DNA of 41,397 bases. Origin: Pseudomonas avellanae BPIC 631. Its GTDB lineage: Bacteria > Pseudomonadota > Gammaproteobacteria > Pseudomonadales > Pseudomonadaceae. The DNA lies in assembly GCF_000444135.1 (NCBI RefSeq), contig NZ_ATDK01000218.1:1-41397 (forward strand), in the 5' to 3' direction. Below, piece after piece: positions 32,368 to 41,397 of the stretch. Positions within the stretch are counted from its first letter, which is position 1. Each line of letters begins with the position of its first letter. The notes below the pieces were generated by a model. That model was not told the origin of the DNA. It was given only the letters and a program-made list of their open reading frames with translations, and ran no database searches. A program made the position numbers and the translations under genes.

Positions 32368-32388
32368 GTTTGAAGGGGCAGCAGAGCA

Positions 32389-33933
32389 ATGCAGCAACTC
32401 AATCCTTCCGAAATAAGTGAAATCATCAAGGGTCGCATCGACAAGCTCGATGTAACCTCCCAAGCCCGTAACGAAGGCACAGTCGTCAGCGTGTCTGACG
32501 GTATCGTGCGGATTCACGGTCTGGCCGACGTAATGTACGGCGAGATGATCGAGTTTCCGGGCGGCGTCTACGGTATGGCGCTGAACCTTGAGCAAGACTC
32601 CGTGGGTGCCGTTGTACTGGGCGCTTACACGACTCTTGCTGAAGGCATGAGCGCCAAGTGCACTGGCCGCATCCTCGAGGTTCCGGTGGGTAAGGAACTG
32701 CTGGGTCGCGTTGTCGATGCACTGGGTAACCCAGTTGACGGCAAAGGTCCGCTGAACAACACCGAGACCGATGCGGTCGAGAAAGTTGCTCCAGGCGTGA
32801 TCTGGCGTAAGTCGGTAGACCAGCCTGTACAGACTGGCTACAAGGCTGTCGATGCCATGATTCCTGTCGGCCGTGGCCAGCGTGAGCTGATCATCGGTGA
32901 CCGTCAGATCGGTAAAACCGCTCTGGCCATCGACGCAATCATCAACCAGAAGAACAGCGGCATCTTCTGCGTCTACGTAGCAATCGGTCAGAAGCAATCG
33001 ACCATCGCCAACGTTGTTCGCAAGCTCGAAGAAAACGGCGCACTGGCCAACACCATCGTCGTGGCTGCAAGTGCTTCCGAATCCGCTGCGCTGCAATTCC
33101 TTGCACCGTACTCGGGTTGCACCATGGGTGAATTCTTCCGCGACCGCGGTGAAGACGCGCTGATCGTTTATGACGATCTGTCCAAGCAAGCAGTGGCTTA
33201 CCGCCAGATTTCCCTGCTGCTGCGCCGTCCACCAGGCCGTGAAGCTTACCCAGGCGACGTGTTCTATCTCCACTCCCGTCTGCTGGAGCGCGCATCGCGT
33301 GTTTCCGAAGAGTACGTAGAGAAGTTCACGAACGGCGCAGTGACCGGCAAAACCGGTTCCCTGACCGCACTGCCGATCATCGAAACCCAGGCTGGCGACG
33401 TTTCCGCGTTCGTTCCGACCAACGTGATTTCCATCACCGACGGTCAGATCTTCCTGGAATCGGCCATGTTCAACTCCGGCATCCGTCCGGCTGTGAACGC
33501 CGGTGTTTCGGTATCCCGTGTGGGTGGTGCCGCTCAGACCAAGATCATCAAGAAGCTTTCCGGTGGTATCCGTACCGCTCTGGCTCAGTACCGTGAACTG
33601 GCGGCATTCGCCCAGTTCGCTTCTGACCTGGACGAGGCGACCCGCAAGCAACTTGAGCATGGTCAGCGCGTTACCGAGCTGATGAAGCAGAAGCAATACG
33701 CACCAATGTCGATCGCTGACATGGCGCTGTCGCTGTATGCCGCTGAGCGTGGGTTCCTGACTGACGTCGAAATCGCCAAGATCGGCAGCTTTGAACAAGC
33801 GCTGATTGCTTACTTCAACCGCGATCACGCCGATTTGATGGCCAAGATCAACGTTAAGGGTGACTTCAATGACGAAATCGACGCTGGCATGAAAGCCGGT
33901 ATCGAGAAGTTCAAGGCCACCCAAACCTGGTAA
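32389..33933 (+). CDS. atpA: ATP synthase F1 subunit alpha
   Basis: This 514-residue subunit provides the non-catalytic nucleotide sites of F1. The P-loop is GDRQIGKT (170-177). Family blocks [16 protein letters not shown] at the start and [17 protein letters not shown] are present. Confidence 0.98.
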   Translation: MQQLNPSEISEIIKGRIDKLDVTSQARNEGTVVSVSDGIVRIHGLADVMYGEMIEFPGGVYGMALNLEQDSVGAVVLGAYTTLAEGMSAKCTGRILEVPVGKELLGRVVDALGNPVDGKGPLNNTETDAVEKVAPGVIWRKSVDQPVQTGYKAVDAMIPVGRGQRELIIGDRQIGKTALAIDAIINQKNSGIFCVYVAIGQKQSTIANVVRKLEENGALANTIVVAASASESAALQFLAPYSGCTMGEFFRDRGEDALIVYDDLSKQAVAYRQISLLLRRPPGREAYPGDVFYLHSRLLERASRVSEEYVEKFTNGAVTGKTGSLTALPIIETQAGDVSAFVPTNVISITDGQIFLESAMFNSGIRPAVNAGVSVSRVGGAAQTKIIKKLSGGIRTALAQYRELAAFAQFASDLDEATRKQLEHGQRVTELMKQKQYAPMSIADMALSLYAAERGFLTDVEIAKIGSFEQALIAYFNRDHADLMAKINVKGDFNDEIDAGMKAGIEKFKATQTW

Positions 33934-33938
33934 GCCGC

Positions 33939-33962
33939 AGCGGGGGCCGCAAGGCTCCCGCT
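33939..33962 (+). other. GNRA-loop hairpin between atpA and atpG
   Basis: A 10-bp stem (one G-U pair) is capped by a GCAA tetraloop in the 50-bp gap, with no T tract. A matching GCAA hairpin lies before atpC, so this may be an mRNA stability or processing element. Confidence 0.6.
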
Positions 33963-33983
33963 TGCTAACCTGATAGGTGTTAC

Positions 33984-34844
33984 ATGGCAGGCGCAAAAGA
34001 GATTCGCAGCAAGATTGCGAGCATCAAAAGCACGCAAAAGATCACCAGCGCCATGGAAAAAGTGGCGGTCAGTAAAATGCGCAAGGCTCAAATGCGCATG
34101 GCTGCTAGCCGTCCTTACGCGGAGCGTATTCGTCAGGTGATTGGTCATCTGGCAAACGCCAACCCGGAGTATCGCCACCCGTTCATGATCGAGCGCCCTT
34201 TGAAGCGTGTCGGTTATGTCGTAGTGAGCAGTGACCGTGGTCTGTGTGGTGGCTTGAATACCAACCTGTTCAAGACTCTGGTCAAGGACATGGCGGTGAA
34301 CCGTGAAAACGGTGTAGAGATCGATCTGTGCGTGGTCGGCAGCAAAGGTGCGGCATTTTTCCGCAACTTCGGCGGTAACGTCGCCGCTGCGATCAGCCAC
34401 CTGGGCGAAGAGCCGTCGATCAACGACTTGATCGGCAGCGTCAAGGTGATGCTGGATGCCTACCTGGATGGCCGTATTGATCGCCTGTCCGTGGTATCCA
34501 ACAAGTTCATCAACACCATGACCCAGCAACCCACCGTGGAGCAATTGATTCCGCTGGTGGCAACCCCGGATCAAGGGCTCAAGCACCACTGGGACTATCT
34601 CTACGAACCCGACGCCAAAGAGCTGCTTGACGGCCTGATGGTTCGCTACGTGGAATCGCAGGTGTACCAGGCGGTGGTCGAGAACAACGCAGCTGAACAA
34701 GCAGCGCGGATGATCGCGATGAAGAACGCCACAGACAACGCCGGTGATTTGATCAGTGATTTGCAGCTGATCTACAACAAGGCGCGTCAGGCAGCGATCA
34801 CCCAAGAGATCTCGGAAATCGTCGGCGGCGCTGCCGCAGTTTAA
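33984..34844 (+). CDS. atpG: ATP synthase F1 subunit gamma
   Basis: This 286-residue central stalk subunit starts [20 protein letters not shown], with the coiled-coil N-terminus, and ends in the conserved helix containing [22 protein letters not shown]. Length is standard. Confidence 0.98.
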   Translation: MAGAKEIRSKIASIKSTQKITSAMEKVAVSKMRKAQMRMAASRPYAERIRQVIGHLANANPEYRHPFMIERPLKRVGYVVVSSDRGLCGGLNTNLFKTLVKDMAVNRENGVEIDLCVVGSKGAAFFRNFGGNVAAAISHLGEEPSINDLIGSVKVMLDAYLDGRIDRLSVVSNKFINTMTQQPTVEQLIPLVATPDQGLKHHWDYLYEPDAKELLDGLMVRYVESQVYQAVVENNAAEQAARMIAMKNATDNAGDLISDLQLIYNKARQAAITQEISEIVGGAAAV

Positions 34845-34859
34845 CGGTTCAAATATTAG

Positions 34860-36251
<1,392 letters not shown>

Positions 36252-36256
36252 TCCCG

Positions 36257-36274
36257 GCGCCCGGCAACGGGCGC
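36257..36274. other. GNRA-loop hairpin between atpD and atpC
   Basis: This is a perfect 7-bp stem (GCGCCCG/CGGGCGC) with a GCAA tetraloop, 5 bp after the atpD stop. No T tract follows. It is similar in design to the atpA-atpG hairpin. Confidence 0.6.
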
Positions 36275-36295
36275 TAATTAGGTTGAGGCAAGCAA

Positions 36296-36721
36296 ATGGC
36301 TATGACAGTCCATTGCGACATCGTCAGCGCGGAAGGGGAAATCTTCTCCGGTCTGGTCGAGATGGTGATTGCGCACGGCAACCTGGGTGATATCGGTATC
36401 GCTCCAGGCCACGCGCCGCTGATCACTGATCTGAAGCCGGGCCCGATCCGCTTGATCAAGCAGGGTGGGGAAGCGGAGGTGTTTTACATCTCCGGTGGTT
36501 TCCTTGAGGTTCAGCCGAACATGGTCAAGGTGCTTGCCGACACTGTGCAACGTGCTGCCGACCTGGACGAAGCTTCTGCTCAGGCCGCCGTCAAGGCTGC
36601 CGAGAAGGCCCTGAACGAAAAAGGCGCGGATTTCGATTACGGATCTGCAACTGCTCGTCTGGCCGAGGCTGCAGCTCAGCTGCGCACCGTTCAGCAAATT
36701 CGCAAGAAGTTCGGCGGTTAA
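36296..36721 (+). CDS. atpC: ATP synthase F1 subunit epsilon
   Basis: This 141-residue subunit regulates F1 activity and couples rotation. The N-terminal beta-sandwich includes [19 protein letters not shown], and the C-terminal helical hairpin is Ala-rich ([18 protein letters not shown]). It is the last gene of the operon, and a terminator follows. Confidence 0.97.
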   Translation: MAMTVHCDIVSAEGEIFSGLVEMVIAHGNLGDIGIAPGHAPLITDLKPGPIRLIKQGGEAEVFYISGGFLEVQPNMVKVLADTVQRAADLDEASAQAAVKAAEKALNEKGADFDYGSATARLAEAAAQLRTVQQIRKKFGG

Positions 36722-36745
36722 CCGCTGACTTCTGTGCGCGATTGA

Positions 36746-36775
36746 GAAAAAGGGTAGCTTCGGCTACCCTTTTTC
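36746..36775. terminator. Rho-independent terminator of the atp operon
   Basis: AGGGTAGC/GCTACCCT form an 8-bp stem capped by a TTCG tetraloop. An A run (extending the stem) and a T run flank it, 25 bp after the atpC stop. Confidence 0.95.
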
Positions 36776-36845
36776 TTTTTCAGATTTCCTCTTCCCACGT
36801 CAGCCCGCCTACGGCACCGGTTGCCGCTCAGTTGGTAGTCCTATC

Positions 36846-38213
36846 ATGTCTCTCGATATCGTTATTCTCGCTGCTGGCCAAGGTACCCGGATGCGTTCGG
36901 CCCTGCCCAAGGTTCTGCATCCGGTGGCAGGCAATTCCATGCTCGGCCATGTTATCCACAGCGCGCGCCAGTTATCCCCAGTCGGCATACATGTGGTGAT
37001 TGGTCACGGCGCGGATGCTGTGCGTGAACAGCTTGCAGCCGACGACCTGAATTTCGTGATGCAGGACAAGCAACTGGGCACCGGCCACGCGGTTGCTCAG
37101 GCATTGCCTGCGCTGACGGCCGAAACGGTGTTGATTCTGTACGGCGATGTGCCGTTGATCGAGGTGGAAACCCTTCAGCGTCTGCTCAAGCGGGTCAATG
37201 CCAGTCAGCTCGGCCTGCTGACCGTCACGCTTGATGACCCCACCGGCTACGGTCGTATCGTTCGCGACGAACAGCATCGCGTTTGCGCGATCGTCGAGCA
37301 CAAGGATGCCAACGATGCGCAGAAGGCAATCACCGAAGGCAACACCGGGATTCTCGCGGTGCCTGCCTCCCATCTGCAGGACTGGCTCGGGCGGCTCTCC
37401 AACAACAACGCCCAGGGCGAGTATTACCTGACCGATGTCATCGCGATGGCGGTCAATGACGGCCTTGTGGTTGCGACCGAACAGCCACACGACGCAATGG
37501 AAGTGCAGGGCGCCAATGATCGCAAGCAGCTCTCGGAACTGGAGCGCCATTATCAACTGCGCGAAGCACGCCGTCTGATGGCCGCAGGCGTTACCTTGCG
37601 TGACCCGTCGCGATTCGATGTACGCGGTGAGGTCAGTGTCGGGCGGGATGTGCTGATCGACATCAACGTGATCCTCGAAGGTAAGGTGGTCATTGAAGAC
37701 AACGTGGTGATCGGTCCCAACTGCGTCATCAAGGACAGCACCTTGCGCAAGGGTGTCGTCGTCAAAGCCAACAGCCACATCGAAGGCGCAATTTTGGGCG
37801 AGGGCAGCGATGCCGGCCCGTTTGCACGCTTGCGGCCGGGCAGTGTGTTGGGAGCGAAGGCGCATGTGGGTAACTTTGTCGAACTCAAGAATGCGAACCT
37901 GGGCGAGGGTGCCAAGGTTGGCCATCTGACCTATCTCGGTGATGCCGAAGTCGGAGCGCGCACCAACATCGGTGCCGGTACGATTACCTGCAACTACGAT
38001 GGGGCGAACAAGCACAAGACCACATTGGGGGCTGATGTTTTCATCGGCTCGAACAATTCGCTGGTTGCGCCTGTGGATATCTTTGACGGGGCAACGACGG
38101 CAGCCGGATCGACCATCAATCAGAACATCCCCGCCGAGCAACTTGGCGTAGCTCGTGCCCGCCAGCGCAACATCGAAGGCTGGAAGCGCCCGGTTAAAAT
38201 CAGAAAAGACTGA
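36846..38213 (+). CDS. glmU: Bifunctional GlmU: N-acetylglucosamine-1-phosphate uridyltransferase / glucosamine-1-phosphate acetyltransferase
   Basis: This 455-residue cytoplasmic enzyme performs the last two steps to UDP-GlcNAc, the precursor of peptidoglycan and lipid A. The N-terminal pyrophosphorylase has LAAGQGTRM (8-16). The C-terminal half (from about 250) is a left-handed beta-helix of hexapeptide repeats carrying the acetyltransferase. A perfect DnaA box lies near the 5' end (36952-36960). It shares a pathway with glmS downstream. Confidence 0.98.
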   Translation: MSLDIVILAAGQGTRMRSALPKVLHPVAGNSMLGHVIHSARQLSPVGIHVVIGHGADAVREQLAADDLNFVMQDKQLGTGHAVAQALPALTAETVLILYGDVPLIEVETLQRLLKRVNASQLGLLTVTLDDPTGYGRIVRDEQHRVCAIVEHKDANDAQKAITEGNTGILAVPASHLQDWLGRLSNNNAQGEYYLTDVIAMAVNDGLVVATEQPHDAMEVQGANDRKQLSELERHYQLREARRLMAAGVTLRDPSRFDVRGEVSVGRDVLIDINVILEGKVVIEDNVVIGPNCVIKDSTLRKGVVVKANSHIEGAILGEGSDAGPFARLRPGSVLGAKAHVGNFVELKNANLGEGAKVGHLTYLGDAEVGARTNIGAGTITCNYDGANKHKTTLGADVFIGSNNSLVAPVDIFDGATTAAGSTINQNIPAEQLGVARARQRNIEGWKRPVKIRKD

Positions 38214-38214
38214 G

Positions 38215-38223
38215 TTATCCACA
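38215..38223 (+). promoter_or_regulatory. Perfect DnaA box after glmU
   Basis: TTATCCACA lies 1 bp after the glmU stop, at the left edge of the 303-bp gap before glmR. The rest of the gap holds a REP doublet and the glmR leader. Confidence 0.5.
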
Positions 38224-38242
38224 GCCCGGAAAAAATGATGTC

Positions 38243-38325
38243 CTGTAGTAGCGGACTCGTCCGCGAAAGCCATCCTCCGTCCTGGAATCTTTGTGAATAG
38301 CTTTCGCGGACAAGTCCGCTCTCAC
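38243..38325. repeat. REP doublet (REPIN-like inverted pair)
   Basis: Two REP sequences face each other. The left (about 38246-38270) contains GCGGACTCGTCCGCGAAAGC and the right (about 38300-38325) is its inverse with one change in the loop. About 29 bp separate them. Each also forms its own small hairpin (GCGGAC/GTCCGC). Such pairs are mobilised by REP-associated tyrosine transposases encoded elsewhere in Pseudomonas genomes. Confidence 0.85.
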
Positions 38326-38491
38326 GAAATGCATTCCGGGTTTGTCCAGCTGGCCTATGCATACTTCTGAGAGCGGGGCACTGGAACGTTAGTTACAAGC
38401 ATCTCGTTCCTCATGCTCCACTGAGAATGCCCTGCCAAACCCTGTGGCCTTGACCAACCCGCAAAAATAGGTTTTGATTGCCTTCGTTATC

Positions 38492-38504
38492 TTTCGAAAC
38501 GAAA
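38492..38504. promoter_or_regulatory. Candidate DeoR-family operator upstream of glmR
   Basis: TTTCG-AAA-CGAAA is a perfect 5-bp inverted repeat 12 bp before the glmR ATG. Its TTCG...CGAA arms resemble operators of DeoR-family regulators such as GlpR, so it may be an autoregulatory site. Confidence 0.4.
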
Positions 38505-38516
38505 CATAAGGCAGCC

Positions 38517-39284
38517 ATGTCGAAGCGCAATACCCCACAACGCCGCCACAATATTCTTGCCTTGCTCAACGAGCAGGGTGAAGTGAGTGTCGATGATCTG
38601 GCCAGGCGCTTTGAAACTTCCGAAGTTACGATCCGAAAGGACCTGGCAGCACTCGAAACCAACGGTCTGCTGTTGCGCCGTTACGGTGGTGCGATTCCGT
38701 TGCCCCACGAGTTGATCAGTGAAAGCAGTCAGCCGGTGTCCCGCTATAAAAAGGCCATCGCTCGCGCTGCCGTTTCAAGGATTCGTGAGCACGCCAGAAT
38801 CATCGTCGACAGCGGCAGTACCACCGCTGCGTTGATTCCTGAGCTGGGCCAGCAACCCGGCCTGGTGGTAATGACCAACTCCCTGCACGTCGCCCGCGCG
38901 CTCACCGACCTTGAGCACGAGCCGGTGCTGTTGATGACCGGCGGGACGTGGGACCCGCATTCCGAGTCGTTTCAGGGGCAGGTCGCCGAGCAGGTACTGC
39001 GCTCCTACGATTTCGATCAGTTGTTCATCGGTGCCGACGGTATCGATCTGATTCGTGGCACCACCACGTTCAATGAGCTGCTGGGCTTGAGCCGGGTCAT
39101 GGCTGAAGTCGCCCGGGAAGTCGTGGTCATGGTTGAAGCCGACAAAGTCGGTCGCAAGATCCCCAATCTGGAACTGCCCTGGAGCAGTATCCACACCCTT
39201 ATTACTGATGATCGCCTGCCCGTTGAAGCGCGCGATCAGATACAGGCCCGTGGCATCAATCTGATTTGTGCCGCTGTCAGTTAG
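38517..39284 (+). CDS. glmR: DeoR-family transcriptional regulator adjacent to glmS
   Basis: This 255-residue protein has an N-terminal DeoR helix-turn-helix (SVDDLARRFETSEVTIRKDLAALETNGLLLRRYGGA, about residues 24-59). Its C-terminal sugar-phosphate sensor domain (about 75-235) includes VDSGSTTAALIPEL and FIGADGID. ATG 38517 has AAGG 5 nt upstream; the longer frame to 38478 is unlikely. It lies 9 bp before glmS. The equivalent P. aeruginosa gene is called glmR and affects glmS expression, so glucosamine-6-phosphate or GlcNAc-6-phosphate is a plausible effector. Confidence 0.92.
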   Translation: MSKRNTPQRRHNILALLNEQGEVSVDDLARRFETSEVTIRKDLAALETNGLLLRRYGGAIPLPHELISESSQPVSRYKKAIARAAVSRIREHARIIVDSGSTTAALIPELGQQPGLVVMTNSLHVARALTDLEHEPVLLMTGGTWDPHSESFQGQVAEQVLRSYDFDQLFIGADGIDLIRGTTTFNELLGLSRVMAEVAREVVVMVEADKVGRKIPNLELPWSSIHTLITDDRLPVEARDQIQARGINLICAAVS

Positions 39285-39293
39285 GAGAGAACC

Positions 39294-41129
39294 ATGTGTG
39301 GAATCGTCGGCGCCGTTGCTGAACGTAATATCACGGCCATTTTGCTCGAAGGCCTCAAGCGCCTTGAATATCGCGGCTATGACAGCGCAGGCGTGGCTGT
39401 CTTCACTAACGAAGGCGTTCTTGAGCGCCGTCGTCGCTCCGGCAAGGTCAGCGAGCTGGAACAAGCGCTGGCCGGCGAGCCACTGATCGGCCGCCTGGGC
39501 ATTGCTCACACCCGCTGGGCCACGCATGGCGCGCCGTGCGAGCGTAATGCACACCCGCACTTCTCGGCTGACACGCTGGCAGTTGTCCACAACGGCATCA
39601 TCGAAAACCACGAGGCCCTGCGCGAACAGCTCAAAAGCCTGGGTTACGTGTTCGTGTCCGATACCGACACCGAAGTCATCGTTCACCTGCTGCACCACAA
39701 ACTCAAGGACACGCCTGATCTGGCGGTTGCCCTGAAGTCTGCCGTGAAAGAACTTCACGGTGCCTACGGCCTTGCGGTGGTCAATGCCGCACAGCCTGAT
39801 CGCCTGCTGGCCGCCCGCAGTGGCAGCCCGCTGGTGATCGGCGTTGGCATGGGGGAAAACTTCCTGGCCTCCGATCAACTGGCGCTGCGTCAGGTGACCG
39901 ACCGTTTCATGTACCTGGAAGAGGGCGACATCGCCGAGATCCGTCGCGACAGCGTGCAGATCTGGACCGTTGACGGCCTGCCGGTCGTGCGTGAAGTGGT
40001 GCAGTACCACGAAGGTGCAGAAGCCGCCGACAAAGGCGAATATCGCCACTTCATGCTCAAGGAAATCCACGAACAACCTCAAGTTGTGCAGCGCACGCTT
40101 GAAGGTCGTCTGGGCCAGCATCAGGTGTTGGTCCACGCATTTGGTCCACAGGCAGCCGAGCTGTTCGCCAAAGTGCGTAACGTTCAGATCGTGGCGTGTG
40201 GCACCAGCTATCACGCCGGCATGGTCGCGCGTTACTGGCTTGAAGGCATCGCTGGCATACCGTGCCAGGTAGAAGTAGCCAGCGAGTTTCGCTACCGCAA
40301 GGTTGTGGTTCAGCCGGACACCCTGTTCGTCTCGATCTCGCAATCCGGCGAAACCGCTGACACACTGGCCGCGCTGCGCAATGCCAAAGAGCTGGGTTTT
40401 CTGGCCAGCCTGGCAATCTGCAACGTGGGCATCAGCTCGCTGGTCCGCGAATCCGACCTGACCCTGCTCACCCAGGCCGGCCCGGAAATCGGCGTGGCAT
40501 CCACCAAGGCCTTCACCACGCAACTGGTCGCTTTGCTGCTGCTGACCCTGTCGCTGGGCCAGGTCAAAGGCTCATTGGAGGAGGGCGCCGAAGCACAACT
40601 GGTCGAAGAACTGCGCCGCCTGCCGACCCGTTTGGGCGAAGCCCTGGCAATGGACGGCACCATCGAGAAAGTCGCCGAGCTGTTCGCCGAGAAGCACCAC
40701 ACCCTGTTTCTCGGGCGCGGCGCGCAATTCCCGGTGGCCATGGAAGGCGCACTCAAGCTCAAAGAGATTTCCTACATCCACGCCGAAGCCTACCCGGCTG
40801 GCGAACTCAAACACGGCCCGCTGGCACTGGTCGACGCCGACATGCCGGTTGTCACCGTTGCACCGAACAACGAGCTGCTGGAAAAACTCAAATCCAACCT
40901 GCAGGAAGTCCGCGCGCGCGGTGGCGAGTTGATCGTATTCGCTGACGAGCAAGCGGGCATGAAAAACGGCGAAGGCACCCACGTCATCGCCATGCCGCAC
41001 ATCATCGACGCGCTGGCACCGATTCTGTACACCATTCCATTGCAGTTGCTTTCGTATTATGTGGCGGTGTTGAAGGGGACGGACGTTGACCAGCCGCGGA
41101 ATCTGGCGAAGTCGGTGACGGTGGAGTGA
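39294..41129 (+). CDS. glmS: Glutamine-fructose-6-phosphate aminotransferase (isomerizing)
   Basis: This 611-residue enzyme makes glucosamine-6-phosphate, the entry to UDP-GlcNAc synthesis. The N-terminal glutaminase has nucleophile Cys2 ([12 protein letters not shown]). Two SIS sugar-isomerase domains follow, with CGTSYHAG and SQSGETADT, and the C-terminus is AKSVTVE. No glmS ribozyme is expected or seen; the gap to glmR is only 9 bp. Its last codons are the conserved Tn7 target-recognition sequence. Confidence 0.98.
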   Translation: MCGIVGAVAERNITAILLEGLKRLEYRGYDSAGVAVFTNEGVLERRRRSGKVSELEQALAGEPLIGRLGIAHTRWATHGAPCERNAHPHFSADTLAVVHNGIIENHEALREQLKSLGYVFVSDTDTEVIVHLLHHKLKDTPDLAVALKSAVKELHGAYGLAVVNAAQPDRLLAARSGSPLVIGVGMGENFLASDQLALRQVTDRFMYLEEGDIAEIRRDSVQIWTVDGLPVVREVVQYHEGAEAADKGEYRHFMLKEIHEQPQVVQRTLEGRLGQHQVLVHAFGPQAAELFAKVRNVQIVACGTSYHAGMVARYWLEGIAGIPCQVEVASEFRYRKVVVQPDTLFVSISQSGETADTLAALRNAKELGFLASLAICNVGISSLVRESDLTLLTQAGPEIGVASTKAFTTQLVALLLLTLSLGQVKGSLEEGAEAQLVEELRRLPTRLGEALAMDGTIEKVAELFAEKHHTLFLGRGAQFPVAMEGALKLKEISYIHAEAYPAGELKHGPLALVDADMPVVTVAPNNELLEKLKSNLQEVRARGGELIVFADEQAGMKNGEGTHVIAMPHIIDALAPILYTIPLQLLSYYVAVLKGTDVDQPRNLAKSVTVE

Positions 41130-41152
41130 GTTATCCACAGGGCGTGGTTTTT
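41094..41152 (+). other. attTn7 target region
   Basis: The last 36 bp of glmS (41094-41129) match the conserved segment recognised by the Tn7 protein TnsD. Tn7 inserts about 25 bp after the glmS stop, which is near 41153 here. A perfect DnaA box (41131-41139) lies in the intervening sequence. Confidence 0.8.
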
Positions 41153-41397
41153 TGAAGCTACGAAATAAAGTCTGTCGGAAATAAATAAAGTCTGTCGCTG
41201 GCGCCTTCGAATTCCCCGATTGAGGAGCCGGTGACGATTTTCCGGGCCACCGTGCTCGGGACGCACTTCAAGGTTTTGACGAGCAAATGATCTTAGTGTA
41301 CTGTTTTCGAAAAAACCAGCTACTAACTAACGTAAAATTCAAATTTTATCAATAACTTAGGTTGCGGGACACGGGTAAATTATTTCGCAAACAGTAC
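41153..41397 (+). mobile_element. Probable end of a Tn7-like transposon (continues beyond the window)
   Basis: A 15-bp perfect direct repeat, AAATAAAGTCTGTCG, occurs at 41163-41177 and 41183-41197, exactly 20 bp apart. It shares AATAAAGTCT with the TnsB-binding sites of Tn7 and has a comparable period. It begins 34 bp after the glmS stop, placing the element terminus near 41153, the expected insertion point. The presumed terminus reads TGA rather than the usual TGT, which weakens the call. Sequence beyond about 41290 is clearly AT-rich and holds no gene I can support. tnsA would be expected just beyond the window. Confidence 0.55.

Noticed and set aside
32344..33996. 550-codon open frame antisense to atpA
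   Set aside because: It is the mirror of the atpA coding sequence, with no independent evidence.
41189..41290. Open stretch of about 33 codons in the presumed Tn7-like end (…VTIFRATVLGTHFKVLTSK)
   Set aside because: No start with a ribosome-binding site, no recognised family, and a stop codon just upstream; it may be a remnant but cannot be supported.

Overview
The window is the replication-origin region of a Pseudomonas chromosome, most likely a member of the P. syringae complex. The evidence is the order dnaA-dnaN-recF-gyrB on one side of an oriC and rpmH-rnpA-yidD-yidC-mnmE-mnmG-rsmG-parA-parB-atpIBEFHAGDC-glmU-glmR-glmS on the other; Pseudomonas-type parS sites; P. syringae-style REP repeats; and an aldoxime/nitrile cluster of the kind known from P. 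syringae pv. syringae next to plsC.

Layout. 1-6207: a REP hairpin cluster, then htrB and tag on the minus strand, divergent from glyQ-glyS-gmhB-plsC. 6208-10282: an AraC-type regulator divergent from nitrilase, haem aldoxime dehydratase and a putative outer-membrane beta-barrel; together they should turn aldoximes into nitriles and then carboxylic acids. 10283-13858: accessory DNA that looks less GC-rich than its surroundings, with a parS site, two unrecognised small genes and a large primase-helicase fusion resembling TOTE-type conflict proteins. 13861-20135: gyrB, recF, dnaN and dnaA on the minus strand, with two more parS sites inside recF. 20136-20717: oriC, with four perfect DnaA boxes and an AT-rich unwinding stretch. 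20718-29454: ribosomal protein L34, RNase P protein, YidD/YidC membrane insertion, the MnmE/MnmG tRNA-modification pair, RsmG and the ParA/ParB segregation system. 29455-36775: the F1Fo ATP synthase operon. 36846-41129: UDP-GlcNAc precursor genes glmU, glmR and glmS. 41153-41397: what looks like the end of a Tn7-like element at attTn7.

The most notable signals are these. (1) A second origin-like module lies between mnmE and mnmG. Its three DnaA-box-like sites have exactly the same spacing as three oriC boxes, and AT-rich blocks follow in the same order. (2) There are 19 perfect TTATCCACA boxes in 41 kb, mostly inside genes, against about 0.3 expected by chance. (3) A primase-helicase gene starts just past the gyrB terminator. 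(4) A 15-bp direct repeat at 20-bp period begins about 34 bp after the glmS stop and resembles Tn7 TnsB sites. (5) A hairpin is present in each of four longer gaps of the atp operon.

The housekeeping gene calls are firm. Functions for the accessory genes are inferred from motifs only, and no database search was possible.
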